Source of the DNA: Corylus avellana
Lineage: Eukaryota; Streptophyta; Magnoliopsida; Fagales; Betulaceae
Length of the DNA stretch: 64,000 nt
Assembly (NCBI RefSeq): GCF_901000735.1
Contig: NC_081542.1
Coordinates: 37,320,571 to 37,384,570 of the forward strand
Direction: 5' to 3'
This document shows, in pieces, positions 32,801 to 44,660 of this stretch (its first letter is position 1; the number at the start of each line of letters is the position of its first letter). Made by a program: the position numbers and the translations under genes. The notes under the pieces were generated by a model, which ran no database searches, was not told the DNA's origin, and was given only the letters and a program-made list of their open reading frames with translations.

Positions 32801-34869
32801 AGACTAGCAACTATCAAGACACCATATGAACTATGGCGAGGCAAGAAGCCCACTGTCAAATACTTTCGAGTGTTCAGAAGTACGTGCTACATTCTTCATG
32901 ACAGGGAGAACTTGGGGAAGTTTGATGCAAAAAGTGATATAGGGATTTTTCTTGGGTATTCCACCACAAGTTGAGCTAGTCGGGTGTATAACTCAAGAAC
33001 CAAGATAGTGATGGAATCAGTCAATGTTGTCATAGATGATGAAACTACTGCTGATCATCTTGAGGAAGAAGAATCTCATGTTGAGGGGGAGCAAGCTGGT
33101 ATTTCTGATAAGACTCATGAACCCACTATCCCGAATATTCCTGCAGTCAGTCCGACATTACCTCCAGTTGCAGAAGATGAAAACATGACTCGGTCACCAG
33201 TCCCAAACATGGTATCTCACGTACCATCCTCCAGAGTTAAACTTAATCACCCTAGAGAAAATTTACTCGGAAATGTCGATGAAGGTCTACGACTGCAAAA
33301 CAGGGTGGTTAATCAAGTCTATTATTCCTGTTATCTTTCTCAGCTTAAGCCAAAGAAAGTTAATGAGGCATTAGAGGATGAGAGTTGGGTTGCTGCTATG
33401 CATGATGAACTAAATCAATTTGTTCGGAATGATGTGTGGACTTTGGTTCCAAGGCCAAAAGATCATAATATTATCGGTACAAAATGGATATTCAAGAATA
33501 AATCCGATGAGCATGGTACAGTAGTACGAAACAAAGCTAGATTGGTAGCTCAGGGATACACTCATGTTGAAAGAGTGGACTTTGATGAGACGTTTGCACC
33601 AATAGCTAGATTGGAATCCATCAAAATTTTGTTGAATATATCATGTCATCTCCAGCTAAAATTGTATCAAATGGACGTCAAGAGTGCGTTCCTCAATGGC
33701 ATTCTTCAAGAAGAAGTGTATGTAGCACAGCCAAAGGGATTTCAGGATCCTCAATATCCGAAACATGTCTACAAGCTAAAGAAGGCACTCTATGGCTTAA
33801 AACAAGCTCCGAGAGCATGGTATGAGTGTCTGACGACATATCTTCTTGCACATGGTTTCATCCGAGGACAAGTTGACCGTACTCTATTCATCCGTGGAAA
33901 AGGAAGTCACAAACTCATTGCCTAGATATATGTTGATGACATTATTTTAGGCTTTACAGTCGACTCACATGCTCATCAATTCTCTAAGGAACTGAAACAA
34001 GAGTTCGAAATGAGTATGATTGGTGAGTTGACATACTTTCTAGGCTTTCAAGTCCAGCAATCCACAAAAGGTATTTTTGTGTCCCAACCAAAGTACACCA
34101 AAGATTTTGTGAAAAGATTCGGTTTGGATGGAAAAAGTCATGCTCGCACACCCATGAGCACGAGTGTTAAGCTAAGTGCAAACATGCCTGGGAAATCTAT
34201 TGAACAATCTTTGTACAGAAGCATGATAGGTTGTCTTCTCTATCTTACAGCTAGTCGGCCCGATATATCTTTTAGTGTGGGTGTACGTGCTAGATTTCAA
34301 GCTAATCCCAAGGAATCCCATATGACAGTTGTTAAACGGATCCTCACATATGTAAATGGCACTGTCAATTTTGGCATTTGTTTTTCTAACAATACAAATC
34401 TTGAGCTTGTAGGTTATTCGGATGCTAACTGGGCCGGAAATGCGGATGATCGAAAGAGTACATCTGGTGATTGTTTTTATGTGGGTACAAACTTGGTCAC
34501 CTAGATGAGTAAGAAACAAAATTCTATCTCTCTTTCCATTGCTGAGGCGGAATATATAGCTGCTGGGAGCTGTTGCACACAGCTAATCTGGATGAAGCAA
34601 CTTCTTGCTGATTATGGATTTGCTCAAGGGATGATGATTGTCTACCGTGATAATACTAGTGCCATCAATATCTACAAGAATCTGGTTCAACATTCACGGC
34701 CGAAGCATATTGACATTCGTCATCATTTCATCCGTGACTTGGTGGAAACCCAGGTGGTATCTCTTGAATTTATCCCTACTGAACATCAATTAGCTGACCT
34801 GTTTACGAAACCCCCCTAAATGCATCTAGGTTTGAGTATTGTAGAAATGATGTATGCGATCTTTCATGA
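29893..34869 (+). pseudogene. Copia gag-pol polyprotein, multiple stops and frameshifts
   Basis: Domains in order: gag UBN2-type (from about 29900; FDGTNYTLWK, MQEDETFDEF); a zinc knuckle at about 30747-30792 whose last Cys is replaced by Tyr (CHECGGLGH..); a second, intact CCHC knuckle CYHCGVKGHTGPNC (about 31483); aspartic protease WFLDSGCSKHMTG (DSG at 31810); GAG-pre-integrase (LGHLNFHDL) and integrase core (RSDHGKEFEN, PQQNGVVERKNR); reverse transcriptase (YQMDVKSAFLNG, LYGLKQAPRAWYE, YVDD at 33929-33940); RNase H (YSDANWAG, SIAEAEYIAA, HIDIRHHFIRDLV). In-frame stops lie at 30164, 32452, 32972, 33923 and 34502. Frame changes lie near 30500 and 32540 and in a C-run near 34812, after which the frame runs to TGA at 34867. 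Replication would have needed a functional helper. Confidence 0.92.
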
Positions 34870-35359
34870 TCGTCTGCACATGACATGCCTAGAATCTATG
34901 CATATGTGTGTTTTCTTTGGTATTCTAGGGCATTTTTTGTTTTTGTTTTTTTTTTTTTTTTCCCCCTATTTTGTGTCTTTTGTGTGAATTTTTTTTCCCT
35001 TGTTTCCTTGTTCGATGTTCATTGTCTCGTGTAGTGGTTCTAAATGAATATCCTACATATGTGTGGGGTCAACACTTCTGCAATTTATATCTGATGATTC
35101 ATATGTTTATGATCTGCCTTGTTCTTCTAGATATTGTTGAATGAGTAAGAGTCATTTTTTCTAATGATCGAATTTGTGCACTCTATGCTCCTATTAAGTT
35201 TGTATTTTTGATATGTTTTTTTGGGAGTTCGGATAAGACATTTTTGTTAAAAAAGATAGGTAATGTCAGTTCAATCAACTTGACCAACTCGTTAGTTGAA
35301 CCTAGCTCCTAAACATTCCGGCATTTTCTCCTATGTGTTAAAAGCATAATTATAAAAAA

Positions 35360-35398
<39 letters not shown>

Positions 35399-36047
35399 AA
35401 GAGTACAATATGATAAAAGCAAAAAATGTGATCAATGACTTATGCTTGCTTCAATATGTCCATATAGAAAGAATCAATGATTAAATCATTGCGGAAACAG
35501 AAGGTCACTAAAGGACATGGTGAAAAGCTAATGATTTGTCTCAAGGGGAGTGTATCGGATGAGGGAGTCTAGATCCTAGCATTATAAGGTTTGACTATGG
35601 ATTGATTCAGATTGTTTGTCATTCCTATACAAAGTGTCTATCTATGTTTTTCCTTCAAACTGATAAAATCTTATTTAATTGGAGTTTTCACACACTATAC
35701 CTTTCGCATGATTTTTTCTGAGTTCTTGCTTACTTTATTGGATTTGAGAAACAAGGTGCTTCATACATGTGTTGAATCTCTGTTGTTTGAGTAGTATGTT
35801 GATAACTCCGGTTTGCTAAGGTGTTCATAAGGATGTGCATGAGGTGTTGGATATCTCTACAAGTTTTTTTGTTATTGTTTGTTGTGTGTTAAAAAAAATT
35901 AAAAACAAAATATTTATTTTAAAATTTTTTATTTTTTTCTAATTGCTATGTGTATTTTTTAATAAATAAAAAATTGCGTTTATTTTTTTGTTTCAGTTTG
36001 AGGGGGAACACGTGGCATGTCCGGACACATCACTTACTTGTAGGGAC
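34870..36047 (+). other. Spacer between pol and the downstream ORF
   Basis: T-rich, no protein-like frame. Contains a (TAA)n run (about 35359-35388) and a purine tract CAAGGGGAGTG near 35541. The stretch from 36001 (GGGGGAACACGTGGCATGTCCGGACACAT) shares the TGTCCGGACACAT word with the 5' LTR (about 29221). Confidence 0.5.
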
Positions 36048-36679
36048 ATGCGTGTTCTCATTAGCCCCTTCGAAAGTCTTAAACCACAAAATCCATTTTT
36101 TTTCTTTCTCTCCTCACTCTCTCGGCCACTATTTCTTCTTCTTAAAAGTTTTTCGTGCATCTTTCATTTGTGTGGTTCAAGCTTCCATTTTCAAACATTT
36201 CTCTTTCCTTGTTCTCCTAAGGTATGCTCTCTAAATCTCAAATTTGTCTTATTTCACATATTGTTGAGAATCAAATCCTAGGGTTTGAAAGTTGGTTTGA
36301 ATTGTGAAAATCCAAATTTGTGGGTTTTTGTTTGGTTTTCTTGATTATCATATGGTTGTGGATTGTTTTCTCTATGTATTTAAGCATGAGTTTTTTTCAT
36401 TTTTCTTGAGCTCCTTTTTCCATGTCTAACTTTTTGTGCATACCATGTGTTCGATAAAATGCCTAAATGAAGTATTGCACCTATTTGTCAATTTTCCTCT
36501 TGAAATGCTTCATCTATGAGTATGTTTATGCTTTAGGTATTGTTTATGGTGTATGTACACATGTTTTGTTTGTTCTAGTTCAAGTAACTCTTGTTCTTGT
36601 TTGGCATTTAATTCTTTTTTTGGGATTTGATGACAATCCGTGAGGAGATATGTATTATTTTTTTTCTTTGTGAGTGCAG

Positions 36680-37645
36680 AACATTGTGTATCCAATTTCG
36701 GAATCCACACCTAGGAGGAAGCGCACTCGCAAAGAAAAAGCTATTTTACAAGACAAAATTCTGACTCGCAATATTGTGATTGAGCGTGGAGTGGAGCAAA
36801 ATGATCTTCTTGTTGAACCTGTCTGGTTCATCTATGATATATTCCACGACAACCAATGGAAATCATTCTTCGTACCTGTGAGTGCATACACTAGGTTAGT
36901 TCGGGAATTTTATTACAACATCGAGGCTATTGATTTGGTTTGTGAACCATCGTTCAAGACCAAGGTTTCAGGGAAAATTCTCACTATCACTCCAAGTTTG
37001 ATAAGTGAAGTCACTGGGATTCCCTTAACAAATGACAAGCCACTTCCTTTTCTGGAGACCAAGCCACAACCATCTAAAGTTGACATTATGGCAGTTCTTA
37101 ATCCTGGTGGGGAGCTCGAGTGGGACAGCAACAAGACCAAAATTCCTATTGGATATGTGCGGGGTCCAGAGCGGCTATTAACTTGGATTGTGCTTCAAAA
37201 TATCTGGCCTATCTCTCACAACAATCATGTGCCCCTTGACCGAGCTATCATGATATACCGCATTATTCGGCGTGTTCAATTTTGCTTATGTACTCATATG
37301 GTGCAGACAATGCTTGAGCTTCATGAGGACCATTCTATTGCATTACCATATGGTGGCCTCATAACTAAGATATTGAAAGCCACACTGCCTAAAATTGCTG
37401 CAACTGAACATGTGGAAATTCCTGAAGGATATTTTGGCAAAGGAACAGTGATGAAATCAAATGCTCAAATTCAAAGGTTCCAACCTCAAGGAGAACCTGC
37501 TCCTCCAGTTATTCCTAACCCACAAACCACATCTTCCTCAGGGTCATCAGATGTGTCAAGTCAATTGAACACAATCATTGAATTACTCCAATCTCAAGGC
37601 CAAAGCATCGAATCTATCAAGAAACGACTTGCGGATCTGGAGTAA
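36680..37645 (+). CDS. Putative plant transposon protein ORF downstream of Copia pol
   Basis: An uninterrupted frame of 321 residues plus TAA. The text resembles the 'putative plant transposon protein' domain often found near retroelements (VREFYYNIEAID, KVSGKILTITPSLISEVTGI, GYVRGPERLLTWIVLQNIWP); this is from memory of the family. A basic N-terminus (PRRKRTRKEKA) may be a nuclear signal. The last ~35 residues (SQLNTIIELLQSQGQSIESI) form a likely short coiled coil. There is no ATG at the start: the frame opens directly after TTTTTCTTTGTGAGTGCAG, a good 3' splice site. A donor AAG|GTATGC at 36219-36224 would join in phase to an upstream frame from ATG 36048, but that exon would be low-complexity (Phe/Leu/Ser-rich). 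Its position matches the extra ORF of Sirevirus-type elements. The function is unknown. Confidence 0.65.
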   Translation, partial: NIVYPISESTPRRKRTRKEKAILQDKILTRNIVIERGVEQNDLLVEPVWFIYDIFHDNQWKSFFVPVSAYTRLVREFYYNIEAIDLVCEPSFKTKVSGKILTITPSLISEVTGIPLTNDKPLPFLETKPQPSKVDIMAVLNPGGELEWDSNKTKIPIGYVRGPERLLTWIVLQNIWPISHNNHVPLDRAIMIYRIIRRVQFCLCTHMVQTMLELHEDHSIALPYGGLITKILKATLPKIAATEHVEIPEGYFGKGTVMKSNAQIQRFQPQGEPAPPVIPNPQTTSSSGSSDVSSQLNTIIELLQSQGQSIESIKKRLADLE

Positions 37646-40100
37646 GATCTGAAGCACATCAGGAACAGTAAATGACAAGACTGCTCTTTGACATTTAGTG
37701 CTTGGAAGACAATTTTTTTTTTTTTTGTTGTTACTAGTTTTGTTTGCTTTGCCTATTTTAAACAGTACTCTTATAGGGTTTATGGGTTGTTTATTTGTTG
37801 AACTTATGTTGTGCTTCCTTGTGTCCTTTCTGTGACAAAAAGGGAGAGTTTAAGTCTGTCTAAACCCTATTATCATATTGTCAAAATTGAAGTTGAATTT
37901 GTTTGGAACTAAAGACGCCCAATTTTTTCCCTGTAATCCCTTTTTGCCCTTTCCCAAAAAAAAAAAAAAAAAACACGCTTCGTATTCAAAATTTATAATA
38001 CAGTCCTTACGTTTTAATTAATTTTTAATTTTCAATTTAAATGATCATTTTTTATTCGAAGCACATAAATTTCCTTTTCTTCTTTCTTTTTTTTTTTTTT
38101 TTTTTCCTTAAACCAGCCCATAATTTTCGTAGTGATGCTAGAGATATATCACTCATTATTAGATTACTAACCAAAGTGCTAAATGGAATTTAAAAATCAC
38201 GTAAAAACCATAATATATTTTTTTTTTTTTGTAAGTTAGTTCATGATGATTGATTAGTTATCCGTTGAATAAATTTAAGTTCACAGTTTCGTTTCACACT
38301 ATTTTTTAGCTCTGCTTTGATCTGGCCCAAGCCCATACCATATACTTGGGCTACCACAGAGTCAACACGACTGGGCTATCTGATATACTTGATTCTTGAA
38401 ATTTGATGAATTATAAAAGTAAAGCTAATATGTATCAGTCAAGGTAATTATATATATATATAATCTAATCATGTTTTTTTTTTAATTTAAAATTATTTTG
38501 AATTATTTTTCCTTGGGGAATATTTGGGAAAGCTAGTTGCACGATGTATTTTCACGTGCAACCCCTGTAATTTTACACAAATGCTACTTTTACATGGTCG
38601 GTGATCTTTGAGACATTCAATTTGTTGCCTTCCTTGATCCTCAATTGACAATCAAAATTCCCAACATGTCGTCTTAACTAAAAGCCTAAATTAATATGGA
38701 TCTTGAAATATTTGAATCTTTGAAGAATTCTTCTCGATTTTCGCAAAAGTTTTTGCATATTTGGATACATTGATTTTTTTTTTTTTTAATAAACCCTAAT
38801 GACTAATAAGTACTGGTTCAAACGAATGAAAGTTGAGTATGTAACATTACTCATTTTGAACATATAGTACATAACATAAGACTAATTTTACAAACTAATT
38901 TTTCGTGTTAATATACTTGTCGGTACAAAACCACATTTTTTGGTGGTTTCAGTTCATTTGATGGGACAGGTTATTTATTCGACCCATTTTCAACTATTCT
39001 TAGGATGATGATGTTCCGTTTGTCTTTCATGTTTTTGTAATTTCCCCTTTCCTCCCTTCCCCGCATTGAATTAAAAAATAAATAAATAAATAAAAATAAT
39101 AATAATAATTTTTAATGTAAACTTACAAAATATCTAGGGTCATAGATGATATAGCTCTTAATTAAGCCCTAAACTAGCGTCCACTTGTGTTAGTGCTAAG
39201 CTTAGTAAATGGAGGAGATTAATGAAGACATTTATGGTAATTCCAAATTGGACACACCTCCCAAAATTAATAGACAACATGACTACAATTAGGTACTTTG
39301 ATTCATCCAATACATACAAAAATAATAATTTTAGTATTTCAATGAATATAATACGTAAAAAAAAAGACAGACCAAGTGTATATTCTCAGCCTCAAATTAT
39401 AAAAAATAAAAAAATAGTAGAAAAAAGGACAGGCAAGTTTGCATAAATACAAATAATTTAAATAAATGACCTTTTATGTCATATGCCAAGCTTTGTAACC
39501 GAGGTAGTGCTACTGCACCTATTGGCCAAAAGAGACAAGCCACCCAAGTTCCACCACTTTCTGTTTTCAATAAATTGGAGGAATAATGTTATGGGCAATT
39601 GCAAATGACCTAATAAAGTGTTAAAGGTATATATATATATTACACATTACTTCCAAACCAATCAAGTGCTAATAAATAGTTTTACACCCCTCATTCAAAA
39701 TAATAAAAAGACTAAACTATAATAAAAGAAATTACTATTTTCATTAAAATTGAAAAGAAAATCAAGTTTTTAATACACAATCATGATAGTGTAAGTGAAA
39801 ATATACAATTAATTCATAATAAAATGAAATAATGCAGTGATTTACTTAATTATAAGCTAATATGTTGAATTTAAGCTTTGAATTTGACCACAAGAACAAT
39901 ATTAATTGCATGCTGCCATATAAAACATCAGTCAAAATACATAAACAATTACAAACAATGAATCCTCTCTCTCTCTGTCTCTCTCTCTCTGAGTCACAGC
40001 TGGTTCATTTTTTTTTTTTTTTTTAATATCTAAAAAGAAAAAACGACACAAAAAAATACACACACTCTCCTTGTGTGTCTGGAAACGACAAAGAATCTGG
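37646..40100. other. Intergenic: retroelement tail and upstream region of PLATZ
   Basis: 37646-37860 is probably the tail of the Copia element. The rest is AT-rich with T-runs (37706, 38085, 38220), AATAAT microsatellites near 39075-39110 and CT repeats at 39965-39990. No gene is recognised. The last kilobase should contain the distal PLATZ promoter. Confidence 0.5.
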
Positions 40101-40129
40101 AACCTCCTCTGCTATAAAAAGAGGAGGTT
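40101..40129 (+). promoter_or_regulatory. PLATZ core promoter: TATA box within an inverted repeat
   Basis: TATAAAAA at 40113-40120 lies about 165 bp before the ATG, a normal plant distance allowing a leader of about 130 nt. It is framed by a perfect 10-bp inverted repeat, AACCTCCTCT (40101-40110) and AGAGGAGGTT (40120-40129). A GA microsatellite (about 40257-40281) directly precedes the start codon, typical of GAGA-rich plant 5' leaders. Confidence 0.65.
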
Positions 40130-40281
40130 GTAGAAAAGGACTTTTGAAGTTGTAGGTTTTCACAAAAGCACTTGAGAGAGAAAAAAAAAGTTCATAAATA
40201 CAGCTGAGGCCACAACTCTCTAGGCTTTTACACACTCATAATTCTCTGCAGAGGGGGAGAGAGAGAGAGAGAGAGAGAGAG

Positions 40282-40901
40282 ATGGTGAGAGAGTCGTGGT
40301 CTTCAGGCATGGAGGATGCAGGAGGGGTGGTGAACATGACGAACAACATGAACATGAAGCCTGCATGGCTTGAGGGGCTGATGGCTGAGACATTCTTTGG
40401 TGGCTGTGGGGTCCACGAGAATCGCAGGAAGAACGAGAAGAACGTTTTTTGCTTGCGCTGTTGTCTTAGTATTTGCCCCCACTGCCTCTCTTCTCACCGC
40501 TCTCACCCTCTTCTTCAGGTATAATTGCTTTGCTATGCCACCATGTCTGAATCATCAAATCCTTCCTAAATCATTTGATTTCTGCTAGTTTCCCTTTTCT
40601 GCTGTTCCAAACTGTTTTTTCAGCTCAATTCTTTAGTGGGTACTTGGGAATTCTTTGGTTTTGTTTTTTTCCATTGAGTTCTACCGTTCTTGAATTCTTC
40701 TGAAAATCAAATTCTAGTGCAGTTATGCTGTTTGGGTATCCAAAATCTTCTTATGATTGCTTTAAATTCTTAGAAAAATCTCTCTTTTACCTCAAACTTT
40801 GTTCTGGGTATATGTGGTGATTTTGGTTTTAGAGAATTGGCACAATTTCTCAAGATATCTGTCAATTGTCAGTATTTTCAGGTGATGCACCGTACAAGGG
40901 C

Positions 40902-40932
<31 letters not shown>

Positions 40933-43366
40933 TCTTCTCTTTTTTTCTTTTGTAATTTTCTTTTCATACTTGCGACCCTTTTTTCTTACTAATTTAATTT
41001 ATGGTTCTCTATAAGAAAACTACTATATCCTAAATTTTGTAAAAATCAAAGTTTCAGTTTGGTATCGAGACAAAAAAAAAAAAAAAAGAATTTACATTTT
41101 CAGAAGGTTTATGAACTTCTATAACACATTAATAAACCTTTCTTTAAGGAACCTATATATAAATAATAATGCTTACAGAATTCACCAAAATCTCTGTGCT
41201 TTATTATTAAAACACACACATTGAGATAAGATGTTCCCATACTAAATTGGATCTATACTGTTTGAGATCAGAAAAAGAAAATCTTGGTTGTTTTTTTTAT
41301 ATATATATATAATTAAATTTTTTTTTTTTTTTTTTTTTTTTGGCCAATTCTTGTGGATCCGTCCAAGATTGTCTTATGTTAGTGGTCTTGGTCAAATTAT
41401 TTTATTTTATTTTATTTGATGTAGAAGGTATTCCAGAAATGGTTCACCATGTCTTCCTTGATTACCACTTTTTGGGTTTGGTTTCTTTCCCATTTATGGC
41501 AGATTTCTCATTTATCCTTATTTCCCTGCAAAGGTTCTTCAGCTGTTGCTTTCAATGAAAGCGAAAGTTTGACCCAGTTTTTCACATTTCATTGTCGTAT
41601 TTAATTATCGTTCCCATAAAGAACCCCACTTCCCTCTAATGTTTTCTTTCTCACAAGCTTCATTTTTTTTTACCTCAATAAAGCTTGCTTAATTACCCCA
41701 AGATGCTGTAATTTCTTCTCTTTTTTTTTTTACTTGATTAATTAATTTTCTACTTAATTTAGGTAAATTGTGCTCCACTGTTATTGTTGACCAATTTAAT
41801 TTACCTGCCATAAGATGATCGTGTTGTGGTTAATATCCAGGTGAGACGATATGTTTACCACGACGTCGTTCGATTGGGTGATCTTGAAAAGCTCATTGAC
41901 TGCTCATCTATTCAGGTTTTGACAGTTTTTAAGAACTGAGGAAAATGGAATCATTTTGATTGTTTTTTTTTTTTTTTTTTTAATGCATAAAAAAAATAAA
42001 TTAATTAAAGTATATATAATTTCCTTGTTTGGCAGCCGTATACCATAAACAGTGCCAAAGTGATATTCTTGAATCAAAGGCCACAGTCTAGGTCTTCCAA
42101 GGGCTCTGCCAACATATGCTTTACTTGTGACAGGATTCTCCAGGAGCCATTCAACTTCTGTTCACTCTCATGCAAGGTCCATTTCACTTCCCTCCTTCCT
42201 TAATTCTTTCCCTGTCTCATGTGTTTTATATTCTGTCTTACTGTTTTGCCCAACAACATATATAATCGAATACCCATGATTGGTCTCAAGTGTTTCATAT
42301 TGTTTTCCAACAATATATATAGTCGTATACTCATGATTGGTCATATTTCTTTGCAATTCTAGGAAAAACTCTTTTATGCATTCCTAACTTCTTTACTTGG
42401 TTTGCATAATCATGGAAGAATTCCCATTTGGGGTTGGTAGCAAAAATTCTCAAATTGGTTTTTTATTTTTTTGGTTTTTGTTGTGCGAGTATATGTAAGG
42501 GAACATTGATGGTGTTTTGGGTTCGACTCGTGTCGAAGCATTAGTATATGACTATATAGATTAATTTTAACTCGACTTATTTAATTCAACGAGTCGGACC
42601 CTTAAACCCTAACCGTTAATTTTGTATTAGGCTCGTGTCAAAACTTACTAGTCCTAAATACCACGTGTCGATGTACCGAGACATGATAATTAATGGAATA
42701 ATTTTGACACAAACCCTAACTTGTGAATGTATGTATATACGTATGTTGGGGTAACAATTCGTGTTTTAAGTGTTGAATTCAAAGCTATATAGGTTAATTC
42801 TAACTCAACCCATCAACCTTAAGTCGTTAATTTTATATCGGGTTAACGACCTAATTAAATGTCACATGTTGGGTTCACAATATATTGAGCCAGAGAAGAC
42901 CCTTCAACTATAATCTGTTAAGTTTGTATCAGGTTATTGAGAATGTCAAAAATTGATATACGTGGATTAAATGTTTTTTTTTTTTAATTATTATTTCTAT
43001 TTATTCTTTTAAACATTGTAAACGCAACAATTAATGCAGGTTGACCACATGGTGTACCGAGGAGAATATCTATCTGGCATTTTGTATCGGTATGATGAAT
43101 CCGACTTTGCAATATCGGAATTTGAGGGATTGCGCATGGATGGGTCGTCGGAGATCATTGATGATGATGGCATCCTAGAAGATCAAGACCATCCATTGCA
43201 ATACAGATCAGGTTCATCATGCTCCAATGAGGCCACCAGCAATTCTGTAATTCCACGTGAACCAGAGGTGGTGAAGAAGAAGAAGAAAGGTGGCTTCCTC
43301 CCCGGCATTGTTCTCTCTCTCAGCAGCAGGAGAAAGGGAGCTCCTCAGAGGGCTCCTCTTTCTTAA
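40282..43366 (+). CDS. PLATZ-family zinc-binding transcription factor, 4 exons, 259 aa
   Basis: PLATZ proteins are plant-only nuclear proteins that bind A/T-rich DNA and usually repress or tune transcription. Coding exons: 40282-40518, 41841-41915, 42036-42176 and 43040-43366, all joined in phase 0 at GT-AG introns of 1322, 120 and 863 bp; stop TAA at 43364. Exon 1 carries the first zinc centre: C42-x2-H45-x11-C57-x2-C60-x4-C65-x2-C68-x3-H72-x2-H75. Exon 3 carries the second: C132-x2-C135-x10-C146-x3-C150. Exon 2 encodes VRRYVYHDVVRLGDLEKLID, linking them. The tail has an acidic stretch (EIIDDDGILEDQD, about 189-201) and a basic KKKKKGG motif (about 230-236), a likely nuclear signal. All ligands are present and no stop interrupts the model, so the gene looks intact. 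The first ATG follows a GA-rich leader; a downstream in-frame ATG (codon 10) is the alternative start. Confidence 0.93.
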
Positions 43367-44429
43367 GATGTCTGGAAATTTCAAGAGATAGGGAATAAAA
43401 TTTAATTATTAGTACCTACTAAAATGTAATAATTATATATTATTATTATTATTATTATTATTAGCAGCTTAAATTAACGTTGGTAATCATGTTTTACATT
43501 TATTATCCTATGTTTAATTAGTGTTTTGTTTTGTATTATTGAGTGTTGTCGTCGGAATGTGCATGGGGCAATTCCGTTACTCACCGTAGGTGGTTGAAGA
43601 TGGTCCGACTCCGGCCGCCATCAATTTTGTATCCATGTAATGGATTTTGCCACTGTATATGCTATTTTATCTGACATAAAAAACCTTTTATGTTACATTA
43701 TTTTCTTCTTTTTTATGTTAATAATATGTTTTTTGTTTTTCTTTTTCTTAAATATTTTGAGAATATATGTAAGTAAATATATTTTTTGGTGAGAACTTTA
43801 TAATTTTTTTTTCCTTTTTATATTAATTCCTCTAACATGAACTACATCCCATAATGTCTAGCCTATTCTTTGTAGTATTTTGATAGTTTCTTTTTTAGAT
43901 TGAATGGTTTTGATGCTGCTTTAATGATTTACAGCTCAAATTAAGTTAAACGAACTAGAATTTGATTAAATTCTTCTCAGGAAATATAAAATTATGATCA
44001 TGTATATGTTTTCACAAGAAATATATAAACTTCAATCCAACTTGTTAATCTAAGAGTGAAAACTGAAATTCATTTAGGTTTCATGGACATAATTTAATTA
44101 GGTTGTTTCAGTAAGAACATAAAATGGAAATAGAACTTGGGCGATCATCATAAAATGAAATGGTTGATAATTTTTATATGATATATATAGGGGTACTGGT
44201 AATTCGTGTTTGCATATCAAATACGAATGGTGTCGAGGCATAAATATACAGCTATATAAGTTAATCTTAATCCGATATATTTAAAAAAAATGGGTACGTA
44301 AGTCGTATTAAAAATAGTCAACTCTTATGTTACATGTTGGGTTTAGGTCGTGTTGAAACATAGATATAAAACTATATAAGTCAACCATAACTCGATTCAT
44401 TTAATTAAACAGGTCATACTCCTCATAGC
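43367..44429. other. PLATZ 3' region and intergenic DNA
   Basis: Probable 3' untranslated region with AATAAA-like words at 43394 and a (TTA)n run at 43437-43465. Beyond about 43700 it is AT-rich DNA without recognised features. Confidence 0.5.
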
Positions 44430-44660
44430 GAGGGGTGAAAAGACGGTTAGTAAAATTCACTAACTACTAACCGCTTTTTAAAATAAAATTAAAAAAAAAA
44501 AAAAAAAAAACGTCGTTTCTATGGAAATACAATAATATCATACTATATAAAACATCGTTTCATGTATATATATAGCGGTTACCATCTAAGCAGTTAGCAA
44601 TTTTTTTTAATTATCTTAAAAAACGGTTAGCGGTTGGCGGGTGATTAATAATCGCCCCTG
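44430..44660. mobile_element. hAT-like MITE
   Basis: The left end reads GAGGGGTGAAAAGACGGTTAG. The right end in reverse complement reads CAGGGGCGATTATTAATC and then CCAACCGCTAACCG. Ends near CAGGGGCG/T with subterminal ACGGTTAG words are typical of hAT elements. A related end is at 60889. No 8-bp target duplication could be confirmed. Confidence 0.55.

Larger units (their letters stand above)
28843..37860 (+). mobile_element. SIRE/Maximus-like Copia retrotransposon, 3' LTR missing
   Basis: Order: 5' LTR (28843-29821), primer-binding site, gag, protease, integrase, reverse transcriptase, RNase H (to 34869), a 1.8-kb spacer, an additional ORF (to 37645), and a GACAAAAAGGGAGAG purine tract (37838-37852). 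The order integrase before reverse transcriptase defines Copia. The RT/RNase H text and the extra downstream ORF point to the Sirevirus group. I find no second copy of the 979-bp LTR downstream, so the 3' end is deleted or too diverged; the right limit is approximate. The element lies in the N-terminal coding part of MULE copy 2 in the opposite orientation. Confidence 0.8.

Noticed and set aside
32032..34519. Antisense frames of 60-115 codons opposite Copia pol
   Set aside because: Mirror frames of the conserved pol coding sequence.
40282..40524. Single-exon 80-residue gene at 40282
   Set aside because: The last codon and the stop are intronic; a GT donor at 40519 and three further PLATZ exons in phase show it is exon 1.
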